A stretch of DNA of 64,000 nucleotides from Parvibaculum sp. (lineage in GTDB: Bacteria; Pseudomonadota; Alphaproteobacteria; Parvibaculales; Parvibaculaceae), in assembly GCA_019635955.1 (NCBI GenBank), contig JAHBYL010000003.1, positions 1 through 64,000 on the forward strand, read 5' to 3'. This document shows, piece by piece, positions 59,036 to 64,000 of this stretch. Position numbers and translations under genes: made by a program. Below the pieces are notes generated by a model that was not told the origin of the DNA, ran no database searches, and saw only the letters and a program-made list of their open reading frames with translations. Within the stretch, counting starts at the first letter, position 1. Every line of letters starts with the position of its first letter.

Positions 59036-59973
59036 CGACGCTTGTTATTGCAGACCACAACAACAAGGCGCTAAACGACGCGACCGCGAAGACCGTCACC
59101 GCTGCCGCAAAGCTCGGCGGCGATGTCGTCGTGCTCGTCGCCGGCCAGGGCTGCGACGCCGTGGCCGAAGCCGCCGCGAAGCTAGACGGCGTGAAGAAGG
59201 TGATCGTCGCCGACGACGCACTTTATGCGCATCCTGTCGCCGAGCCGCTTGCCGCGCTCGTCGTGAGCCTCGCCGGCAGCTATGACGCGATCGTCACCGC
59301 CGCCACCACCGTTGGCAAGAATTTCATGCCGCGCGTGGCCGCGCTTCTCGACGTGGCGCAGGTCTCGGAAATCACCGCCGTCCAGGGCCCGGACACGTTC
59401 GAGCGTCCGATCTATGCCGGCAACGCGATCCAGACCGTGAAGTCGACTGACGCGAAGAAGGTCATCACCGTCCGCACCACCGCCTTCCCGGCGGCGGGCC
59501 AGGGCGGCTCGGCCCCGGTCGAAAAGATCGGCGCTGCCGAGAACCCCGGCCTGTCGGAATTCGTGGGTGAAGAGCTCACGAAGTCGGACCGTCCGGAACT
59601 GACCTCCGCCAAGGTCATCATCTCGGGCGGCCGCGGCATGCAGAACGGCGAGAACTTCGCCATGCTGGAAAAGATCGCCGACAAGCTCGGCGCTGCCGTG
59701 GGCGCCTCGCGCGCGGCAGTCGATGCCGGCTTCGTCCCGAACGACTACCAGGTCGGCCAGACCGGCAAGGTCGTGGCGCCGGAGCTCTACATCGCGGTCG
59801 GCATTTCCGGCGCGATCCAGCATCTGGCGGGCATGAAGGACTCGAAGGTCATCGTCGCGATCAACAAGGACGAAGAGGCGCCGATCTTCCAGGTCGCCGA
59901 TTACGGCCTCGTGGCCGACCTCTTCAAGGCGGTCCCCGAACTCGAAGAGGAGCTCGGCAAGGCCGGTCTCTGA
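59032..59973 (+). CDS. etfA: electron transfer flavoprotein alpha subunit
   Basis: A 313-residue ETF alpha subunit. The FAD domain holds [15 protein letters not shown], then [20 protein letters not shown] with [12 protein letters not shown], and [18 protein letters not shown] near the end. It pairs with etfB, with which it is translationally coupled. The partner dehydrogenases in this window are mcd, the ACAD10/11-like enzyme and the 5' acyl-CoA dehydrogenase. Confidence 0.97.
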   Translation: MTTLVIADHNNKALNDATAKTVTAAAKLGGDVVVLVAGQGCDAVAEAAAKLDGVKKVIVADDALYAHPVAEPLAALVVSLAGSYDAIVTAATTVGKNFMPRVAALLDVAQVSEITAVQGPDTFERPIYAGNAIQTVKSTDAKKVITVRTTAFPAAGQGGSAPVEKIGAAENPGLSEFVGEELTKSDRPELTSAKVIISGGRGMQNGENFAMLEKIADKLGAAVGASRAAVDAGFVPNDYQVGQTGKVVAPELYIAVGISGAIQHLAGMKDSKVIVAINKDEEAPIFQVADYGLVADLFKAVPELEEELGKAGL

Positions 59974-60000
59974 CCGATAGCGCCGAAAGGGCCGAAATCG

Positions 60001-60033
60001 AAGCGCCGCCGGGCTTTCCGGCGGCGCTTTTTC
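60001..60033 (+). terminator. Rho-independent terminator after etfA
   Basis: The stem AAGCGCCGCCGG/CCGGCGGCGCTT with a GCTTT loop is followed by TTTCTTT, 27 bases after the etfA stop. Confidence 0.93.
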
Positions 60034-60136
60034 TTTACGCTGGCAGCCTTACGCGCCATTCTTTGTGAAATTTCGGGCAGATGCCCCGGCAGGGTGCGTC
60101 CAGGGGGGCGCGCCACCAATCCACGGGTTTCGAGTA

Positions 60137-61012
60137 ATGAAGTTTCGCAAGGTAGGCGTCATCGGCGCCGGACAGATGGGCAACGGTATCGCGCATGTCT
60201 GCGCGCTCGCAGGCTATGACGTCGCGCTCTACGACATTTCGCGCGACAGGGTCGAGGCGGGCCTCGCCACCATCGACGGCAATATGGCGCGTCAGGTTTC
60301 AAGCGAACGCATCACGGTGGAACAGCGCGATGCAGCCCTCGCCCGGCTTTCTGCTGCTGAGTCCATGGAGTCGTTCGAAGATGCGGATTTCGTCATCGAA
60401 TCCGCCACCGAGAACGAAGAGGTGAAACGCAAGATCTTTGCCGAACTCTGCCCGCATCTGCGCGACGACGCGCTTCTCGCGACGAACACCTCGTCCATCT
60501 CGATCACACGGCTCGCCGCCTCGACCGATCGCCCGGAGCGCTTCATGGGGCTCCACTTCATGAACCCCGTGCCGGTGATGGAACTTGTGGAACTCGTGCG
60601 CGGCATCGCGACCGACGATGACACTTATGAAGCGGTACGCGTCTTCGCGGATTCGCTCGGCAAGAAGATCGCGCAGGCCGAAGATTTTCCGGCCTTCATC
60701 GTCAACCGCATCCTGCTGCCGATGATCAACGAGGCGGTCTATACGCTTTACGAAGGCGTCGGCTCCGTTGAGAGCATCGACAAGGCAATGAAGCTCGGCG
60801 CGAACCATCCGATGGGACCGCTGCAGCTTGCCGACTTCATCGGACTCGATACCTGTCTTTCCATCATGCAAGTGCTCTATGACGGTCTTGCAGATTCGAA
60901 ATATCGTCCCTGCCCGCTTCTCGTGAAATATGTCGAAGCGGGATGGCTTGGCCGCAAGACACAGCGCGGTTTCTACGATTATCGCGGCGAAAAGCCCGTA
61001 CCGACGCGCTGA
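60137..61012 (+). CDS. 3-hydroxybutyryl-CoA dehydrogenase
   Basis: A 291-residue NAD(P)-dependent 3-hydroxyacyl-CoA dehydrogenase of the single-function (Hbd/PaaH) type. VGVIGAGQMGNGIAHVCALA is the Rossmann motif, then NTSSISITRLA, and the catalytic His in GLHFMNPVPVMELVE. VNRILLPMINEA and HPMGPLQLADFIGLD mark the C-terminal domain. ATG 60137 starts at the usual place. It converts acetoacetyl-CoA and 3-hydroxybutyryl-CoA, feeding crotonyl-CoA to ccr. Found after etfBA in many relatives. Confidence 0.95.
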   Translation: MKFRKVGVIGAGQMGNGIAHVCALAGYDVALYDISRDRVEAGLATIDGNMARQVSSERITVEQRDAALARLSAAESMESFEDADFVIESATENEEVKRKIFAELCPHLRDDALLATNTSSISITRLAASTDRPERFMGLHFMNPVPVMELVELVRGIATDDDTYEAVRVFADSLGKKIAQAEDFPAFIVNRILLPMINEAVYTLYEGVGSVESIDKAMKLGANHPMGPLQLADFIGLDTCLSIMQVLYDGLADSKYRPCPLLVKYVEAGWLGRKTQRGFYDYRGEKPVPTR

Positions 61013-61095
61013 GGCATCGTTTCGTTAGAGAAACGGAATGCTGCCAATTCCTTAACCGGCCCATGCCAGACTGCGCGCCATGCGGTGAGGGACGC

Positions 61096-61647
61096 ATGGG
61101 GTTGGAGAAGATGGCCGGAAGTTTCGGAACGGGAGAGCGTGCGAGGGAAATCACGGAAGAGCCGCAAATTGTTGCGCTTCCGGAGCATCCTTCGATTATC
61201 GAACTGGCGGCCTATCTGGAGAGGCTCCGAGGCGACCGCGAGATGGCCGACCGGGGCGATATCAGGCCTTCCGAGATCGCCCGGCTCCTGCCGAACATGA
61301 TCATCGCCGAGGCGGTGAAGGGCGGAGAGGATTTCCGGGTCCGCCTTTTCGGCACGGCGCTGGTGGAATTGCTGGGCGAAGAGAGAACGGGAAAGCTCCT
61401 CTCCGAATTCGCCGAGGAAGGGGCCGCCTATTCCCACAAGAATCCGGATGCCGTACAGCGCCGCTGGCTCTTTATCACGCAGAAGGCTTTCTTCGGCCGC
61501 AAGCCCGTCTTCGTGAAGGTGCCCTTCGCGGCCTCGGGACGGCTTTATCTTATTGGCCATTGCCTGTCGGTGCCGTTGACGGCGGGCAGCAGCGAACCCA
61601 CCCAGACGGTGGGCGCCATGTTCGTGACGCGGGCCGACTCCGCCTAG
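61096..61647 (+). CDS. PAS_5-domain protein
   Basis: A 183-residue protein of the alphaproteobacterial PAS_5 family. RGDREMADRGDIRPSEIARL leads to a PAS-like fold with FRVRLFGTALVELLGEERTG and a C-terminal strand pair (LYLIGHCLSVPL). It has no output domain. The family is abundant in this class, with unknown ligands. ATG 61096 has GTGAGGGA 3-10 bases upstream. ATG 61111 is a second option. It is convergent with the TlpA-like gene. Confidence 0.78.
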   Translation: MGLEKMAGSFGTGERAREITEEPQIVALPEHPSIIELAAYLERLRGDREMADRGDIRPSEIARLLPNMIIAEAVKGGEDFRVRLFGTALVELLGEERTGKLLSEFAEEGAAYSHKNPDAVQRRWLFITQKAFFGRKPVFVKVPFAASGRLYLIGHCLSVPLTAGSSEPTQTVGAMFVTRADSA

Positions 61648-61659
61648 CCCGACAGCATT

Positions 61660-62280
61660 TCAGCTATTCGGAGAGAGCCCGTAAAGGCTGAGCGCCTCGC
61701 GGATCAGCCCCTTCGCGTCCTCGCTCGCCCAATTGGCAGGGCCCGCCATGCGGCCAATTTCGAGCCCCTCCGGCGAAATCAGGATGGTGGTGGGCAGCCC
61801 GAAGGCTGCCAGGGTGAAATTCGCCCGCGCCGAGGGGTCGTGATAGAGCGCGAGATGCCCGACGCCGATTTCGGCGAGAAACGCAGCCCCGACTTCCGGC
61901 CCCGCCGAATCCACGCTCAGCGCCAGAACCTCGAATGCCTCGCCCCCGAATTCGGCCTGAAGCCGGTCGAGTTCGGGCATTTCCTCCCGGCAGGGCGCGC
62001 ACCAGGTCGCCCAGAGGTTCAGAAGGACGAGTTTGCCCTGGAAATCGGCAAGGCTCGTCTCCCGCCCCTCCCCGTCCCTGAAATTGACTGCGGGCAGCGG
62101 CACCGGCGCCGGCTTCGGCACGAAATTCGCGACCTCGCCCTGCGCCGCCGCATCGAGCGCGGCTTGGGCCCGGCCACTCGCCGGGTTGCCGCCCCCCTGC
62201 CCGATCAGATATACCCCCCCGGCGATCAGGAGGGCCGCTCCGGCGAGCATGGCGAGCAGTTTCGGGCTTGTCTGGGGCAT
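61660..62280 (-). CDS. TlpA-family thiol-disulfide reductase
   Basis: A 206-residue membrane-anchored periplasmic thioredoxin. One N-terminal hydrophobic segment ([20 protein letters not shown]), a Gly/Ala-rich linker, then the thioredoxin domain with [15 protein letters not shown] (Cys94, Cys97) and FGLPTTILI as the cis-Pro loop. Probably keeps cytochrome c or copper-site thiols reduced. It is divergent from argH with a 60-base gap, a common arrangement in alphaproteobacteria. Confidence 0.93.
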   Translation of the reverse strand: MPQTSPKLLAMLAGAALLIAGGVYLIGQGGGNPASGRAQAALDAAAQGEVANFVPKPAPVPLPAVNFRDGEGRETSLADFQGKLVLLNLWATWCAPCREEMPELDRLQAEFGGEAFEVLALSVDSAGPEVGAAFLAEIGVGHLALYHDPSARANFTLAAFGLPTTILISPEGLEIGRMAGPANWASEDAKGLIREALSLYGLSPNS

Positions 62281-62340
62281 TCCTTACTCTCTAATCGGCG
62301 TCCGAAGGGGGCGAACAGGCCTTCGCCCCGGAGAACAACA

Positions 62341-63729
62341 ATGAGCAACAAGATGTGGGGCGGCCGCTTCGGCGAAGGCCCCGACCGGATCATGGAGGAA
62401 ATCAACGCCTCCATCGGCTTCGACCAGCGCTTCTTCGCCCAGGACATTGCGGGCTCGAAGGCGCATTGCCGCATGTTGGCCGAAAAGGGAATTATCTCAA
62501 GGGATGATGCCGACAAAATCGTCGCAGGCCTCGATGCGGTATTAAGTGAGATCGAAAGCGGCAAGTTCGAGTTCCGCCGCGATCTCGAAGACATCCACAT
62601 GAATGTGGAATCGCGGCTTGCCGATCTGATCGGCGCGGCGGCAGGAAGGCTTCACACGGCACGCTCTCGCAATGACCAGGTCGCGACCGACTTCAAGCTC
62701 TATATCCGCGACACACTGGACCATCTGGACGAGCAGCTCAGCGATTTCCAGCTCGCGCTCGTCACGCGCGCGGAAGAACATGCGGCCACCATCATGCCGG
62801 GCTTCACGCATCTCCAGACCGCGCAGCCCGTGACCTTCGGTCATCACTGCCTCGCCTATGTCGAAATGGCGGCGCGGGACCGGGGGCGGCTTGCCGATGC
62901 AAGGAAGCGCCTCAACGAGAGCCCGCTCGGCAGCGCGGCGCTCGCCGGCACCTCCTTCCCCATCGACCGCCATATGACGGCGAAGGCGCTCGGCTTCGAC
63001 GGCCCGACACGGAATTCGCTCGATGCCGTCTCCGACCGCGACTTCGTGCTCGAAACGCTGTCGGCGGCGGCGATTGCCGCAACGCATCTTTCCCGGCTTG
63101 CCGAGGAAATCGTCATCTGGTCGACGCCCGGCTTCGATTTCGTGCGCCTGCCGGACAGCTTCACCACCGGCTCCTCCATCATGCCGCAGAAGCGCAATCC
63201 CGATGCCGCCGAGCTCGTGCGCGCGAAATCGGGCCGCGTGATCGGCGCGCTCACCTCTCTCCTCATCGTGATGAAGGGCCTGCCGCTCGCCTATTCGAAG
63301 GACATGCAGGAAGACAAGGAGGCGGCCTTCGACGCGCTGGACGCGCTCTCCCTGTCGCTTGCCGCCATGACCGGCATGGTGCGGACGCTGACCGTCAACG
63401 AGACGGCCATGCGGGCCGCTGCCTCGCGCGGCTTCTCGACCGCGACCGACCTCGCCGACTGGCTGGTCCGCCGCCTCGGCCTTCCCTTCCGCCAGGCACA
63501 TCACGTGACGGGTGCGCTGGTCGCCATGGCCGAGAAGAAGGGCACCGATCTCGATGGCCTGACGCTCACCGAAATGCAGGAAGTGGAGCCCGGCATCACG
63601 GATGAGGTATATTCCGTGCTCGGGGTGGACAATTCGGTCGCAAGCCGCACAAGCTTTGGCGGCACCTCGCCCGAAAATGTTCGCGAGGCCGCAAAACGCT
63701 GGCGCGAGGCTCTGGAGACAGGCCGATAG
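62341..63729 (+). CDS. argH: argininosuccinate lyase
   Basis: A 462-residue fumarase-superfamily enzyme that splits argininosuccinate into arginine and fumarate, the last step of arginine synthesis. It opens MWGGRF, has the substrate-contact [26 protein letters not shown], and the signature loop [13 protein letters not shown] with the catalytic Ser. ATG 62341 is preceded by CCGGAGAACAACA. It is followed 13 bases on by the lptM-like lipoprotein gene. Confidence 0.97.
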   Translation: MSNKMWGGRFGEGPDRIMEEINASIGFDQRFFAQDIAGSKAHCRMLAEKGIISRDDADKIVAGLDAVLSEIESGKFEFRRDLEDIHMNVESRLADLIGAAAGRLHTARSRNDQVATDFKLYIRDTLDHLDEQLSDFQLALVTRAEEHAATIMPGFTHLQTAQPVTFGHHCLAYVEMAARDRGRLADARKRLNESPLGSAALAGTSFPIDRHMTAKALGFDGPTRNSLDAVSDRDFVLETLSAAAIAATHLSRLAEEIVIWSTPGFDFVRLPDSFTTGSSIMPQKRNPDAAELVRAKSGRVIGALTSLLIVMKGLPLAYSKDMQEDKEAAFDALDALSLSLAAMTGMVRTLTVNETAMRAAASRGFSTATDLADWLVRRLGLPFRQAHHVTGALVAMAEKKGTDLDGLTLTEMQEVEPGITDEVYSVLGVDNSVASRTSFGGTSPENVREAAKRWREALETGR

Positions 63730-63742
63730 GGGGATAGTGCGA

Positions 63743-63982
63743 ATGATGACGCGAGGAACGAAAGCCGCCCTTCTGGGCCTCATTCTCGTGACGGCGCTCG
63801 CCGCCTGCGGTCGCAAGGGCGAGCTTGAACCGCCACCCGGCGCGGCACCGCAGCCCGTTGCCGAGACGACCCCGACCGCCGAGGAAATCCTCGGCGACGA
63901 GCCGCCTATCGACGCCCGTCCGATCGAAAAGGATTTCGACGAGATCGCGCCGCGCCGCCGCGTCGACAGCTACAACTACTGA
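63743..63982 (+). CDS. lptM: LptM-like small lipoprotein
   Basis: A 79-residue lipoprotein. The signal AALLGLILVTALAACGRKGE has the lipobox LAAC with Cys22 as the lipidation site. The following GRKGELEPPP is the LptM (YifL) pattern; that protein helps LptD mature in enterobacteria. The tail is acidic and Pro-rich. The start could be ATG 63743 or 63746. The argH-lptM order is typical (lysA often follows, beyond this window). Confidence 0.85.
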   Translation: MMTRGTKAALLGLILVTALAACGRKGELEPPPGAAPQPVAETTPTAEEILGDEPPIDARPIEKDFDEIAPRRRVDSYNY

Positions 63983-64000
63983 GCGTTCTCCGGCGGAGCG

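Overview
This 64 kb window is GC-rich (clearly above 60 percent) and densely coded on both strands. It reads as a chromosomal piece of an alphaproteobacterium. The evidence is a complete set of ethylmalonyl-CoA pathway marker genes, coq7 together with a Coq4-type ubiquinone protein, an argH-lptM pair divergent from a TlpA-type thioredoxin, and an exact CtrA-type box. The large load of acyl-CoA synthetases, acyl-CoA dehydrogenases, SDRs and alpha/beta hydrolases recalls Parvibaculum-like hydrocarbon and fatty-acid users. That genus-level guess comes from memory, not a search. I see no rRNA, phage, IS element or CRISPR array. There is one tRNA (Leu, anticodon CAA).

Layout. 1-5.1 kb: the 3' part of an acyl-CoA dehydrogenase, an SDR, two tandem paralogous alpha/beta hydrolases and a DsbA-fold isomerase, with palindromic intergenic repeats. 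5.2-9.6 kb: a glpD, lipid kinase and alkyl-DHAP synthase operon that looks like ether-lipid or glycerolipid metabolism. 9.6-19 kb: a SulP transporter, three acyl/aryl-CoA synthetases, an HSL-type esterase, a DUF924 protein and two small unknown proteins. 19.2-25.1 kb: a plus-strand run of two carboxymuconolactone-decarboxylase-like proteins, an SDR, a metallo-beta-lactamase-fold protein, two GST-like proteins and a GH84 glycosidase. 25.2-30 kb: an SDR divergent from a TetR regulator, a luciferase-like flavin oxidoreductase and an FATP-type acyl-CoA synthetase. 30-40 kb: TusA-like, GNAT and ArsC-like genes, coq4 divergent from a TetR gene, an operon of FMN reductase, type III glutamine synthetase, creatininase-like hydrolase and TetR, then a second GNAT, tRNA-Leu, dsbB-coq7 and an HNH nuclease. 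40-45.3 kb: gluQ, an acyltransferase, an AEC transporter and a three-gene unknown operon (coiled-coil protein, membrane protein, exported vWA protein) preceded by the CtrA-type box.

45.4-61 kb is functionally coherent. It holds ethylmalonyl-CoA mutase, crotonyl-CoA carboxylase/reductase and methylsuccinyl-CoA dehydrogenase, which are the diagnostic enzymes of the ethylmalonyl-CoA pathway for acetyl-CoA assimilation. It also holds a cob(I)alamin adenosyltransferase (cofactor for the mutase), etfBA (electron acceptor of acyl-CoA dehydrogenases) and a 3-hydroxybutyryl-CoA dehydrogenase (C4 entry). The mcd reading frame is broken by at least six indels packed into about 340 bases. A LinB-like haloalkane dehalogenase, a DUF1835 protein and a b561-type cytochrome sit inside this block. 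The window ends with a PAS protein, a TlpA-like thioredoxin, argH and lptM.

The most interesting unexplained items are the CtrA-boxed three-gene operon, a TetR operator that fills the spacer of the coq4 promoter, the bacterial ether-lipid-type operon, the glutamine-synthetase/creatininase operon with a 28-bp AT-rich palindrome, and the clustered lesions in mcd.
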